A DNA stretch of 64,000 bases, taken from Melghiribacillus thermohalophilus. Lineage in GTDB: Bacteria > Bacillota > Bacilli > Bacillales > Alkalibacillaceae. The stretch's first letter is position 1, and each line of letters opens with the position of its first letter. Shown one piece after another: positions 16,830-25,618 of this stretch. Location of the stretch: positions 30,025 through 94,024 of the forward strand of contig NZ_SMAN01000010.1 of assembly GCF_004342905.1 (NCBI RefSeq), read 5' to 3'. Below the pieces are notes generated by a model that saw only the letters and a list, made by a program, of their open reading frames with translations, was not told where the DNA came from and searched no databases. The translations under genes were made by a program, and so were the position numbers.

Positions 16830-17183
16830 TTATCCCCACAAAAGCATTAAACTGATCGTACCTAAAAACAGAACCGGGAGTGTGAATAAAAGAATTTTAT
16901 CCCGTTGATTGAATGAAGACTGGTTTGTATGTTTTTTTGCCCGTTTAGGAATCCAGATCGTACCGACGATACCGGGAAATAAGATACCAACACCTAAAAG
17001 CAAGTATCCAAATCCTTCAAATCCCCTGACGATGATATAGCCGTAAGCAATCACGAGAATGGAAAACAGAAATGTAATGAGTGAAGCTAAATGGTATTGT
17101 TTAGCTTTCTTGCATAAAATGAAGACAAACAGAAACAGAATGGTCCCCAGAATGATTCCCCAGACCGGAATCAATAGCATCAT
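16830..17183 (-). CDS. Small four-helix membrane protein (YesK-like?)
   Basis: ATG 17183 has AGGAGGTG six bases upstream and is followed by a second ATG. 117 residues: four hydrophobic helices (about 3-25, 33-50, 57-75, 95-115) with a basic loop IPKRAKKHTNQ between helices 3 and 4. Size and layout resemble small Bacillus membrane proteins such as YesK, but I am not sure of the family. Confidence 0.6.
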   Translation of the reverse strand: MMLLIPVWGIILGTILFLFVFILCKKAKQYHLASLITFLFSILVIAYGYIIVRGFEGFGYLLLGVGILFPGIVGTIWIPKRAKKHTNQSSFNQRDKILLFTLPVLFLGTISLMLLWG

Positions 17184-17683
17184 GGTTGAACACCTCCTAA
17201 TAAATTTCTCAAATCCGCAAATCATACTAACCTGTGTAATAAATTGGAATCCGCTAACAAAGACAGTTAGAACCATATGATGTTAAATAACACAGGAAGC
17301 CGCAATAAATATTTCCCTCCTTTTTTACAATTATTCCAAACTTTACTGCTTCATCAACTTATGAATATAATATGAATGGTAAAAGGTTAGCAAAACATGG
17401 AAGCCGGGAAAGGCCTTTGGATGTCTACGATCTACGAAAAAACATCTAAACCTGAAAAACACCAGTCCATTTTAAAGAAAGTTTGATCATCACGATGCCT
17501 GGTTCGAAACGGCTACGCCGAGAACACCTCATGCATCATTCATGACGTTTTCCTGATTCAGCAAATAAAAACTCTGACTCCAATGATCTTGATTTATTTA
17601 TACTAGACAGATAGCAACTGGAAAATTGCGGGGACCATATACATTCATATTTTATTAAATAGTAAATGAGATGGGGTGATCGG
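17184..17683. other. Intergenic region between divergent genes
   Basis: About 500 bases that must hold promoters for the minus-strand membrane gene and the plus-strand VanZ-like gene. No gene is supported. GGGGTGATCGG at its right end is the ribosome site for 17684. Confidence 0.5.
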
Positions 17684-18214
17684 ATGGCTATTTATTTTGA
17701 GGGTCCCTATCTGATGATGGCAGGGATGATTTTACTGTTCATTCTATTGATCATGAAAGTGAAAGTTAAAGTGAATTCCTATTACATTTTGTTTTGGAGT
17801 CTTTTCTATATATACATGTGTATGGTTGCGAAACATACGTTATTTCCAATCAGACTCGTATCTGAACTTTCAGACCGTGAAGAAGTCATAAAGATACTGA
17901 ATCTCATTCCGTTTCAAAACAATTCTCTCGAAAATGCTATACTCAATGTTATTTTGACTGCGCCTTTTGGCTTCTTGCTTCCGTTGATTAAAAACATCAC
18001 AAAAAAACGCCAGGTGCTGCTCTGGGCAATTCTATTTCCAGTCATCATTGAGGGAACACAATTTGTACTGAATTACTCGACTGGTGTGGCTGAACGAATT
18101 GTGGATATAAACGATATCGTATTTAATTTTTTGGGTGTCATTTCAGGATATGGTATATATCTGGTTTTCGTCCATTTTCAAATATATCATTCAGCGCAAT
18201 TCCGTATGATTTAA
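17684..18214 (+). CDS. VanZ-like family membrane protein
   Basis: ATG 17684 is chosen for GGGGTGAT six bases upstream; an in-frame ATG at 17666 overlaps that site. 176 residues with five membrane segments. The VanZ signature is clear: LNLIPFQNNSLENAILNVIL, then APFGFLLPLI, EGTQFVLNY and a last block RIVDINDIVFNFLGVISGY. VanZ-like proteins are common in Firmicutes; some give low-level teicoplanin or lipoglycopeptide tolerance, most are uncharacterised. Confidence 0.88.
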   Translation: MAIYFEGPYLMMAGMILLFILLIMKVKVKVNSYYILFWSLFYIYMCMVAKHTLFPIRLVSELSDREEVIKILNLIPFQNNSLENAILNVILTAPFGFLLPLIKNITKKRQVLLWAILFPVIIEGTQFVLNYSTGVAERIVDINDIVFNFLGVISGYGIYLVFVHFQIYHSAQFRMI

Positions 18215-18612
18215 ATGAGCTGATTGCGTACACTGACCAGCAAAATCATAAAGAGGACAGGCCATGTATTCCAACATGACCGTGATCTCACGTTCAATTG
18301 GCTGCTGATTGACCTGGAAAAGGGATAGCATACCTGTTAATCGTCCTCTGGGCAAAAGGCAATGTCTGCATTATCCGCATCACTTTTAAAGAGAATAACA
18401 ACCAGGGTCTTTAGGGAATAAAAATATGTCACTTGGAAGCGGTAACGTCAGGAATCTATGTAAGCAACCAGATATCCTGCAGATTAAAGTTTTTTCGTAT
18501 CCACATCCATTTAAACAGGTCCACCATTAAAATGGGTCAATCGTTCATCAAAAAAACTTGACTGTACGATGGGGTAGGAGGGCGGGGTTCGTCCCCTCCC
18601 TCCTATTGATGT
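18215..18612. other. Gene-free stretch with decayed coding and IS-like remnant
   Basis: Short frames such as HVFQHDRDLTFNWLLID (around 18260-18320) look protein-like but are broken by stops and shifts. The stretch 18441-18500 matches the IS256-like end at 63855. A strong GGAGGG-based hairpin (18573-18603) lies just after the next minus-strand gene and may end it. Confidence 0.45.
18441..18500 (+). repeat. Remnant similar to the IS256-like end at 63855
   Basis: Begins GGTAACGTCAGGAATCTATG, then TAAGCA, later TATCCTGCAGATT and a T run with CGT. The same ordered blocks occur at 63855-63917. The reverse complement start (TTACATAGATTCCTGACG) resembles termini known from IS256-family elements. Only a short solo end remains. 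Confidence 0.5.
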
Positions 18613-18900
18613 TTAAGGATTGTTAAACCCAAACATCCCCATGAATAGAGGGACCAGGGCTACTCCTAACAGGATAAGAACCGGAACAGCGATAGCCGAA
18701 TATTTGAATAGGCCATGTTCTTTTCGTATGATTGCGAAAAAACTGAAGACCAGACCAATTCCAATGAATAGGAGTGATGTAAAAAACATTCCTTTTATGA
18801 ATATTACGGATGCATGAATATAGTAGCTTAATAGTAAAATCGTCAGCCCTGCAATAGATATCAAGGATGATGTGAAACGAATTTTATTTTTGATCATCAT
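18613..18900 (-). CDS. Small three-helix membrane protein, unknown
   Basis: ATG 18900 after GGTGGTTTCTT. 95 residues: three hydrophobic helices (about 12-30, 38-58, 68-90) separated by short basic loops (RKEHGLFKY). No family recognised. Monocistronic on the minus strand. Confidence 0.6.
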   Translation of the reverse strand: MMIKNKIRFTSSLISIAGLTILLLSYYIHASVIFIKGMFFTSLLFIGIGLVFSFFAIIRKEHGLFKYSAIAVPVLILLGVALVPLFMGMFGFNNP

Positions 18901-19094
18901 AAGAAACCACCTTTTTACAACAGTATAAGGTAATTTTTACAAAATAACAATTCGCTGGCAATGCATGCTTATGGGTAAGGAGAGGCTCAAATCCGCAAAA
19001 CCGTTAAAAAGAGACCGGTAAAAATAACAAATTCCGTGTACAAATCTCACTTTCCTTAGCCATATATATGTGAAATTATTGTCAGGAAGGTGAG

Positions 19095-19628
19095 ATGGAT
19101 ATGCGTTTTACGAAAATTAATCCGGAAAAGGGCAAAATTTTGTCCTATGCGGTGATGGATGAGGAGGATTATTCCCGATATCCATTTTTCTCTTTCACTG
19201 GAACGAAAGAATCCGATTATATTGACATCAGTGAGGTTGTTTTTAAGAGGTATTTGGAAGATCGAGGGTTTGATGGATATAGTCTTATGCCTATCCATGA
19301 TGTTGATCACATGAAAGAATTTGTCATTGACGTTCAGGAGGTAGACATTGATCCGGCCATCCGGCTCGGTTTTGGTGTAGTGGAGGTTGAAGGGAAACGA
19401 TACTTGTTTGATACGGAAGATTCTCTGCGGTCTGATAACGATTATATGGTTCATTTGTTTGAGCGGCTCGCGATTTATCACTTTGTAACGATGGGACTGT
19501 TCAGGGACCGGATAGCTTATATGGAAGCGAATGACCTGATTAGACTTTACCTGTACACCCATGATTATCTGGATTTTGAGCATGAAATCAGGGTGAAACT
19601 CGCGGAAACAGGGAATAAACAGAGCTGA
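19095..19628 (+). CDS. Hypothetical soluble protein (177 aa)
   Basis: AGGAAGGTGAG directly precedes ATG 19095; ATG 19101 is an equally possible start with better spacing. The product MDMRFTKINPEKGKILSY is acidic, alpha/beta, and has no signal peptide or membrane segment. Blocks such as RYLEDRGFDGYSL and LGFGVVEVEGKRYLFDTE are regular but I recognise no family. Single gene, no clear terminator. Confidence 0.6.
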   Translation: MDMRFTKINPEKGKILSYAVMDEEDYSRYPFFSFTGTKESDYIDISEVVFKRYLEDRGFDGYSLMPIHDVDHMKEFVIDVQEVDIDPAIRLGFGVVEVEGKRYLFDTEDSLRSDNDYMVHLFERLAIYHFVTMGLFRDRIAYMEANDLIRLYLYTHDYLDFEHEIRVKLAETGNKQS

Positions 19629-20033
19629 CGGAGACCGAAAAAGTTTAAAGTGCTAAAAAGGGGTGTTCGGGGTGAGAATCAGATAAAAGGCTAGTCAGGA
19701 TATAGCATCATTAAAAATTACGAACATTACTGGTTGATTAAAATGTCTTTAAATACAAGATAGATGTCCAATATATTTTTAAATTATCCTACGTATGTTT
19801 GATAGTTATTTAACGCCCTGACCTGTTAAAGGTAAAAGTATTCAAAAATTTATAAGAATAGATTATGCCTTCTAATATGTTTAGATGGAGGTATATTCCA
19901 CTAAAATTTTTAAATACGAAAAATGTTTCCATAATTCAAAAAATTATGTTAATATCTTTAAAAACCCCTAATATTTTCATAAAGGAGGAATTTTCCAATA
20001 TACTGTCTGGGGGATATTAAAGGAGGAAAATGG
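19629..20033. other. AT-rich regulatory region before the amino-sugar unit
   Basis: About 400 AT-rich bases, no gene. GAAAAATGTTTC (19918-19929) and ATAATT..AATTAT (19931-19947) are inverted repeats and could be operator half-sites for the RpiR-type regulator encoded at 24761 (inference). Two GGAGG motifs occur: 19984 and 20021. The second serves the TTG at 20034. Confidence 0.4.
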
Positions 20034-21698
20034 TTGAAAAAAAATTTCACTATTGTAGTGAGTTTCTTTTTGATTTTGTTTTTAGCTTTTCCAGTTTTAG
20101 CAGCCGATCGAACAGCAATGGAAGAAGTTATGACGAACCTGGAAAGAAACCAGGGGAAAAAAGCAAAGATCTTGTGGTATGATCTATCTGCAAATATTGA
20201 AAATCTCGACACTCCGGATAAAGTAAGGGAAATAGTAGAGAAAACGACTGATGCAAATATAGACACAATAATATTAGATGTTAAAAATTACACGGGGAAT
20301 GTTGGGTATATAAGCGAGATAGCACCCCATATGAGTAATTCAAGCATTCCAGAATATCAAAAATTCCCTGAAGGTTACGATTTACTTGAGGAAGTTATAA
20401 AGGCAGCTCATGAAAAGGGAATAGATGTACATGCTAATGTTAACGTGTTTTCCGAAGGGAATAACCAGTATCAAGATGGTCCGGCATTTCAGAATCCTGA
20501 TTGGCAGTCCATTTTCTACATGGAAGTTAGGCTAGCAGAAGCTGAAAATGGGAGCCTTTATGAGATTACCGGGATAAATAAAACGAGAGGTGTAAATGAA
20601 CTGGTTCTTTACACACCCTCTCAGTACGACAAGACCCCGACAAATCAATGGGGAGCTGAAGTCCAAATTATCGATGGAGAAGTAGTTAAAATTGTTGATA
20701 GAATCAACGGTGCCCCGCCACTTGATATTCCAGAAAATGGTATGGTGCTATCAGGGCATGGAGAGGCAAGAGAATGGATTTTATCTAATTTAAAGCCTGG
20801 TCAAACAATTGATTTGTCTAAAGGAGAAACTAAATTAGTACCAGCCTCTGAATATCCGACATTTTCCACATTTGTTAATCCAATTCGAGAAGATGTTCAA
20901 ACCTATGAGTTAAGCATTATACAAGAAATAATTGAAAATTATGACGTAGATGGAATTGTATTGGATCGTGCACGTTATTCGAATATCCATGCTGACTTTA
21001 GCGACTTGAGCAGAGACAAGTTTGAAGAATATATCGGGGAAACGGTTGAAAATTGGCCGGAAGATATTTATAAAATCACATTTACCGGGGAAAGTCAGCA
21101 AATTGTACCTGGTCCTCTTTACCAGAAATGGATTGAATGGAGAGCCGGGAATATACAATCATTTTTTAAAAAGGCGGAGCAGCTAGTACACAGTCATGAT
21201 TCAGATCTATTCTTTAGCACTTATGTTGGTTCCTGGTATCCCCTTTACTTTAGTGAAGGGGTCAACTGGGCTTCGAACACGTATCAACCTGATTATGACT
21301 GGGCAAGTCCGGATTATCATAAAACCGGTTATGCTGAAACATTGGATTTTTTAATGACTGGAAACTATTTCAGTGAAGTAACGCGAGAAGAAGCTGTGGA
21401 AGTAGGAAACCCAGATTGGTATAGCGTTGAAGGGTCTGTGGACATTGCTATGGATGTGGTTAATGAAGCAACATTTTTGTATGGCAGTTTGTACTTATTA
21501 CAGTACGAGAATAATCCAGAACAATTTCGAAAAGCCCTACGTACCGTTATGGACAATGCTCATGGAATTATGCTGTTTGATCTTGTTTACCTTGAGGAAT
21601 ATGGATGGTGGTATATTCTTGAAGAAGAATTTAAAAACCCATCAAAACCTCCGCATAAAATTCCCGGGCTATTAAAGATGATTAGACAAGATCAATAA
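20034..21698 (+). CDS. Secreted glycoside-hydrolase-like protein (GHL10/family-10-like barrel)
   Basis: TTG start at 20034 with AGGAGG seven bases upstream; the product opens with a signal peptide MKKNFTIVVSFFLILFLAF ending PVLAAD. 554 residues. A TIM-barrel follows: ILWYDLSANI, TTDANIDTIILDVKNYTGNV, GIDVHANVNVF, YDVDGIVLDRARYSNIHADF (the loop that carries the presumed catalytic acids in GHL10-type proteins) and MTGNYFSE. It should act outside the cell on a glycan and release oligosaccharides for the ABC importer downstream. Substrate is not evident; the downstream pathway points to an N-acetylmannosamine or N-acetylglucosamine-containing polymer. First gene of the unit but separated from the next by a terminator. 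Confidence 0.75.
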   Translation: MKKNFTIVVSFFLILFLAFPVLAADRTAMEEVMTNLERNQGKKAKILWYDLSANIENLDTPDKVREIVEKTTDANIDTIILDVKNYTGNVGYISEIAPHMSNSSIPEYQKFPEGYDLLEEVIKAAHEKGIDVHANVNVFSEGNNQYQDGPAFQNPDWQSIFYMEVRLAEAENGSLYEITGINKTRGVNELVLYTPSQYDKTPTNQWGAEVQIIDGEVVKIVDRINGAPPLDIPENGMVLSGHGEAREWILSNLKPGQTIDLSKGETKLVPASEYPTFSTFVNPIREDVQTYELSIIQEIIENYDVDGIVLDRARYSNIHADFSDLSRDKFEEYIGETVENWPEDIYKITFTGESQQIVPGPLYQKWIEWRAGNIQSFFKKAEQLVHSHDSDLFFSTYVGSWYPLYFSEGVNWASNTYQPDYDWASPDYHKTGYAETLDFLMTGNYFSEVTREEAVEVGNPDWYSVEGSVDIAMDVVNEATFLYGSLYLLQYENNPEQFRKALRTVMDNAHGIMLFDLVYLEEYGWWYILEEEFKNPSKPPHKIPGLLKMIRQDQ

Positions 21699-21774
21699 CC
21701 GGTTATCTGGCACATCATTTGTGTGTATGTTAATCTGCTAGTTTTTATTCAGAAAAATGATTCGAACTCAGACT

Positions 21775-21799
21775 GCTGCCCTTTGTGGGCAGCTTTTTT
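21775..21799 (+). terminator. Terminator after secreted hydrolase
   Basis: GCTGCCC pairs with GGGCAGC around TTTGT and is followed by six T. Confidence 0.9.
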
Positions 21800-21858
21800 A
21801 TCTGTTAATCGATACTTTGTAATTTTTGGAGGATATCTCCGCTAAATATTTAAAAAAT

Positions 21859-21878
21859 GAAAAAAATATTTATTTTTC
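21859..21878. promoter_or_regulatory. Candidate operator, inverted repeat GAAAAA..TTTTTC
   Basis: A near-perfect palindrome GAAAAA-AATATTTA-TTTTTC lies about 110 bases before the esterase gene. RpiR/MurR regulators of Firmicutes often bind GAAA..TTTC palindromes, and one is encoded in this unit. Assignment is by context only. Confidence 0.35.
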
Positions 21879-21969
21879 GGAATATTTATGTTAAATTATT
21901 ATCAAACCAATTACAAAGGGGGAGATTTAATTTTACTCTATTAAGGAATGTGTTTTCTTCAGCCATTCT

Positions 21970-22641
21970 TTGCGCAAGGAGATTAATTTCTTCCATTTGA
22001 AGTGTCATACTGACAATCTTGGGCAGCAGTATCTCCTTTTTGTCCACGATGGTTTAAACTACCTTGAGCTTGGAAATTTTGAAGCTGCATTTGGTAAGAC
22101 CATAAGAGATGGCAATTTTCAGGGGAAAATAGATATTCTATTCATTCATCCGGGAGACTCATGGGAAAGATATCATCTATATCATCAGGACGAACCCATA
22201 CACCAGAAATTTCTTACGTTTTTTCATCAAGAATTTTTTCCGTTCTTTAACTCCGAAAATCAAGGGATACATAAAATTGGCATGTTAGGAGATTCCCTTG
22301 CAGCAACAGCATCTGTGTCTTTAGCTTCTCATTGTCCCCAGCGTTTCACACATCTGCTATTGCAGTCTGCAGCATATCGTCCTGTGGAATTCCTGGAAGG
22401 GTTAAACCGTGAGCAGGTACATCACTGGAAAGTTTACCAGGTAGTTGGTCTGAAAGAAGATCATTTTGAGTCGCCTTTGACAGGCCAAAAATTGGACATT
22501 TTGACTGAAAACAGAAAGCTTTACAACAAGTTGAAACAAATGGAAGTTCGGACAGATTATTATGAGGAAGATGAAGAACATCGCTGGGAGTTCTGGCGAA
22601 ATGATTTGGTACGGGCATTATCTTACTTTTTTGAGAAGTAG
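21970..22641 (+). CDS. Esterase family protein (enterochelin-esterase/YbbA-like alpha/beta hydrolase)
   Basis: Serine hydrolase fold: strand YLLFVHDGLNYLE, nucleophile elbow GMLGDSLAATASVSLA (G-D-S-L-A), LLLQSAAY and a C-terminal EEDEEHRWEFWRNDL, in which the His and W match the esterase-D/Fes signature H-x-W-x-x-W. The listed TTG start at 21970 has no ribosome site, and family alignment suggests the protein begins earlier (ECVFFSHSLRKEINFF). Upstream in frame there is no ATG, GTG or TTG before the stop at 21928, only ATT at 21940, 15 bases after GGGGGAG. The true start is thus unresolved. It probably removes acyl groups from imported or external sugars. Confidence 0.72.
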   Translation: MRKEINFFHLKCHTDNLGQQYLLFVHDGLNYLELGNFEAAFGKTIRDGNFQGKIDILFIHPGDSWERYHLYHQDEPIHQKFLTFFHQEFFPFFNSENQGIHKIGMLGDSLAATASVSLASHCPQRFTHLLLQSAAYRPVEFLEGLNREQVHHWKVYQVVGLKEDHFESPLTGQKLDILTENRKLYNKLKQMEVRTDYYEEDEEHRWEFWRNDLVRALSYFFEK

Positions 22642-22676
22642 GTAAGTATAAAATTAATTATTTGAGGGGGATTTAA

Positions 22677-23993
22677 ATGAAAAAAGCTTTAACGTTTCTA
22701 TTGTTTTTTGGGCTAATGTTTTTTTTAGCAGCATGTTCGGACAATTCAGGCGAGCAGACGTCGGATAAGAATAATGAACAGGATCAGGAGGAGGGAGACA
22801 ATTCTGGACAGGTCGAAATTGAATTCTGGACCATGCAACTTTCTCCGACATTTGATGACTACATCAATGGTGTAATTGAAGATTTTGAAGCGGAAAACCC
22901 CAATATTAAGGTGAAATGGGTGGATGTCCCATGGGCAGATATGGAAAAGAAAATTCTTTCTGCAGTTGCATCGGAAACAGCTCCAGATGTTGCCAACTTA
23001 AACCCTCAGTTTGCCTCAAAGTTAGCAGAACTTGATGCATTAGTAAATATGGATGAGGCTGTACCTGCTGATATACGGGATGATTATTTTGAAGGAGTCT
23101 GGAAATCGAACACATTTAACGGAAAAACCTTCGGAATTCCATGGTATTTATCCACTCAGTTGACCATGTACAATGCAGACATGTTTGAAGCAGCCGGACT
23201 CGACCCTGATAATCCGCCAAAAACCTTTGATGAGGTTTACGAAGTTGCTGAAACCATGAAAGAAGAAACAGGCAAATATGCATTTTTCCCCCCACTTGAT
23301 GGCAGCCATTTACTTGAAACAATGGTTATGATGGGGGCTGATCTGACCAATGAAGACATGACCAGAGCAGCCTTTAATTCATCTGAAGGGAAAAAGGCTT
23401 TTCAGTTTCTCGTCGATTTATACCAGAATGAGCTAATCCCAAGAGAAGCTCTTACCGAAGGTCATGGAAAAGCTATTGATATGTACCAGGCGGGAGAATT
23501 GGCTATTCTGGCTTCTGGTCCACAGTTCCTAAATACAGTTAAAGAGAATGCGCCAGAAATATTGGAAGCTACCCGAAGCTCTACCCAAATCACCGGAAAA
23601 ACTGGGAAAATGAAGGTAGATGCGATGAACCTGGTTGTTCCAAAACAGTCCAATCATCAGGAGGAAGCAGTAAAGTTTGCACTATTTATTACAAATGCAG
23701 AGAATCAAATAGAATTTGATAAGATTGTTCCGATCCTGCCTTCAATTGAATCAGCCCTTGATGATCCTTTCTTTAATGAGCTTCCGGAAAATCCGACTCC
23801 TATTGACAGGGCCCGAATTGTTTCTGCCAGCCAATTAAAAAATGGTGAAGTGCTGGTTCCGCCGATGAAAAATTATGAAGATCTCAAAACCTCCATATTT
23901 GAAGCCCTGCAGGCAGCTATGCTTGGGGAAATGACAATAGATGAAGCACTGGATCAAGCAGAACAGGAATGGAATGAGATTTTAAGCAACTAA
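22677..23993 (+). CDS. ABC sugar transporter substrate-binding lipoprotein
   Basis: ATG 22677 after TTGAGGGGGATTTAA. 438 residues: signal peptide with lipobox LAACSD, acidic linker, then a family 1 extracellular solute-binding fold (EIEFWTMQLSPTFDDYING, NPNIKVKWVDVPWADMEKKI, GIPWYLSTQLTMYNADMFE, MYQAGELAILASGPQF). Aromatic and acidic residues typical of carbohydrate sites are present. Works with the MalF/MalG-type permeases encoded at 26521 and 27409. No ATPase gene is present, so the shared MsmX-type ATPase probably drives uptake. An attenuator hairpin follows the gene. Confidence 0.93.
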   Translation: MKKALTFLLFFGLMFFLAACSDNSGEQTSDKNNEQDQEEGDNSGQVEIEFWTMQLSPTFDDYINGVIEDFEAENPNIKVKWVDVPWADMEKKILSAVASETAPDVANLNPQFASKLAELDALVNMDEAVPADIRDDYFEGVWKSNTFNGKTFGIPWYLSTQLTMYNADMFEAAGLDPDNPPKTFDEVYEVAETMKEETGKYAFFPPLDGSHLLETMVMMGADLTNEDMTRAAFNSSEGKKAFQFLVDLYQNELIPREALTEGHGKAIDMYQAGELAILASGPQFLNTVKENAPEILEATRSSTQITGKTGKMKVDAMNLVVPKQSNHQEEAVKFALFITNAENQIEFDKIVPILPSIESALDDPFFNELPENPTPIDRARIVSASQLKNGEVLVPPMKNYEDLKTSIFEALQAAMLGEMTIDEALDQAEQEWNEILSN

Positions 23994-24001
23994 CATGAAC
24001 T

Positions 24002-24038
24002 GAAGAAGATGGGGAGCCCTTTCCCCTTCTTCTTTTTT
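24002..24038 (+). terminator. Attenuator hairpin after binding-protein gene
   Basis: GAAGAAG-AT-GGGGA pairs with TCCCC-TTCTTC and is followed by TTTTTT. Inside an operon this partial terminator would keep the binding protein more abundant than the enzymes downstream, a common arrangement. Confidence 0.75.
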
Positions 24039-24069
24039 CTAACAATAGACGGATGTGGTGGTGTAGCAA

Positions 24070-24774
24070 TTGAACAAACAGGAATTATTTCAGCGGATAA
24101 AAGGATCATTGATTGTTTCATGCCAGGCCCTGGAAGGGGAGCCATTACATGGATCGGATACGATGGCCAAAATGGCACTCGCTGCAGAAATCGGCGGCGC
24201 TGCAGGTCTTCGTGCCAATGGCTGTGAAGATATTAAGGAAATTCAGAAAGTAACGAAACTGCCCATTATCGGTCTGATCAAGCAAGTTTATCCAGACAGT
24301 GATGTATACATTACCCCAACAAAAAAGGAAATTGATCAATTAATTCATGCAGACATCGAAATGTTAGCACTGGACTGTACGGACAGATATCGTCCTGGCG
24401 GTGAAAAAGTTGAAGAACTGGTCCAGTACGCTAAGGAAAGAGGCCAGACGGTTATGGCTGATGTATCGACTTATGAGGAAGGACTTAAGGCCGAAAGACT
24501 TGGGTTTGATTGTGTTTCAACGACTTTATCTGGCTATACTTCTTATTCCGTACAAAATAGTGAACCAGATTTTGAACTTGTCAGAAGGCTTGGCAGCGAG
24601 TTGAACATTCCTGTCATTGCTGAAGGGAAAATTCGCACTCCGGAACAGGCCAGAGAGGCATTGAGGCTGGGAGCCCATGCGGTTGTTGTCGGATCAGCCA
24701 TTACAAGGCCGCAGGAAATCACCAAAAGATTCGTGAAATATATAAATAGAGGTGATGAAAATGGAAGCAGGTAA
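24070..24774 (+). CDS. nanE: N-acylglucosamine(mannosamine)-6-phosphate 2-epimerase
   Basis: TTG start 24070 with GGTGGTG seven bases upstream. 234 residues with the NanE TIM-barrel pattern: IVSCQALEGEPLHGSDTMAK, AAEIGGAAGLRANG, PIIGLIKQVYPDSDVYITPT, ALDCTDRYRPGG, and phosphate-binding IAEGKIRTPEQAREAL and HAVVVGSAITRP. Catalytic Lys in IGLIK and Glu in AEGK are present. It turns ManNAc-6-P into GlcNAc-6-P, feeding NagA. Overlaps the regulator gene by 14 bases. Confidence 0.96.
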   Translation: MNKQELFQRIKGSLIVSCQALEGEPLHGSDTMAKMALAAEIGGAAGLRANGCEDIKEIQKVTKLPIIGLIKQVYPDSDVYITPTKKEIDQLIHADIEMLALDCTDRYRPGGEKVEELVQYAKERGQTVMADVSTYEEGLKAERLGFDCVSTTLSGYTSYSVQNSEPDFELVRRLGSELNIPVIAEGKIRTPEQAREALRLGAHAVVVGSAITRPQEITKRFVKYINRGDENGSR

Positions 24775-25606
24775 AATCGGAGTGAAAGGAAGGTTGACAG
24801 GAGTTATAAATAGTTATTATCCTTCATTAACCAAATCTGAACAGAAAGTAGCAGAAATCGTTCTCGAAAAGATGGATCAAGTCATGTATTTTTCAGTAAC
24901 AGATCTAGCAGATGAAGCAGATGTTGGTGATACAACGGTTTTAAGATTTTGCAGAAAAATAGGATTCAAAGGCTATCAGGAATTTAAGCTGGCCATTGCC
25001 AAGGATCTAGGAAGCCCGGAAGAAAATCATGAAACTGAGGAAGGTATGATCAAATCAATTGCTCTGAATAATGTGAAGGCCATTGAGGAAACCGTTGCAT
25101 TAAACAGTGAGGATAAACTTGAAACGGCTCTAAATATGATGGAAAAGGCAAACTCTATTCTTTTTTTCGGAGTGGGTACATCTGGTTTAACTGCACTGGA
25201 TGCTAAAAATCGTTTTTTGCGGATCGGAAAAAGAACAGAAGCTGTGATTGATTCTCATATTCAGGCGATGACAGCCGCAACTCTGGATAAAGATGATATT
25301 GTAGTCGGCATCAGTGTTTCCGGGAGTACCATGGACACGATTGATTCTTTGAAACTGGCAAAAGAAAGCGGGGCTTCCGTTATAGCCATAACCTACCATG
25401 CGCGTTCCCCTATTACTAAAGTTGCTGACTTAGTTCTTCTAAGCGGCGGAAAAGAGTCCCCTCTCGAGGGGGGATCCCTGGCGGCAAAAATTTCACAACT
25501 ATTTATCATAGACTTGCTGTGTACCGGAATCGCCCTAAGAAATAAGGAACAATCTCTAAAATACAAGGAACTGACGGCCAGGGCAGTGATTAATAAAATC
25601 TACTAA
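24761..25606 (+). CDS. MurR/RpiR-family transcriptional regulator (HTH + SIS)
   Basis: ATG 24761 is chosen (AGAGGTG six bases upstream); ATG 24755 is an alternative. 281 residues: N-terminal HTH_6 domain (SEQKVAEIVLEKMDQVMYFS, LADEADVGDTTVLRFCRKIG, FKGYQEFKLAIAKDL) and C-terminal SIS sugar-phosphate domain (ILFFGVGTSGLTALDAKNRF, VVGISVSGSTMDTIDSL). Such regulators sense phosphosugars, here most likely ManNAc-6-P or GlcNAc-6-P. Likely acts on palindromes noted at 19918 and 21859. Confidence 0.93.
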   Translation: MEAGKIGVKGRLTGVINSYYPSLTKSEQKVAEIVLEKMDQVMYFSVTDLADEADVGDTTVLRFCRKIGFKGYQEFKLAIAKDLGSPEENHETEEGMIKSIALNNVKAIEETVALNSEDKLETALNMMEKANSILFFGVGTSGLTALDAKNRFLRIGKRTEAVIDSHIQAMTAATLDKDDIVVGISVSGSTMDTIDSLKLAKESGASVIAITYHARSPITKVADLVLLSGGKESPLEGGSLAAKISQLFIIDLLCTGIALRNKEQSLKYKELTARAVINKIY

Positions 25607-25618
25607 GCGGGTGACAAA

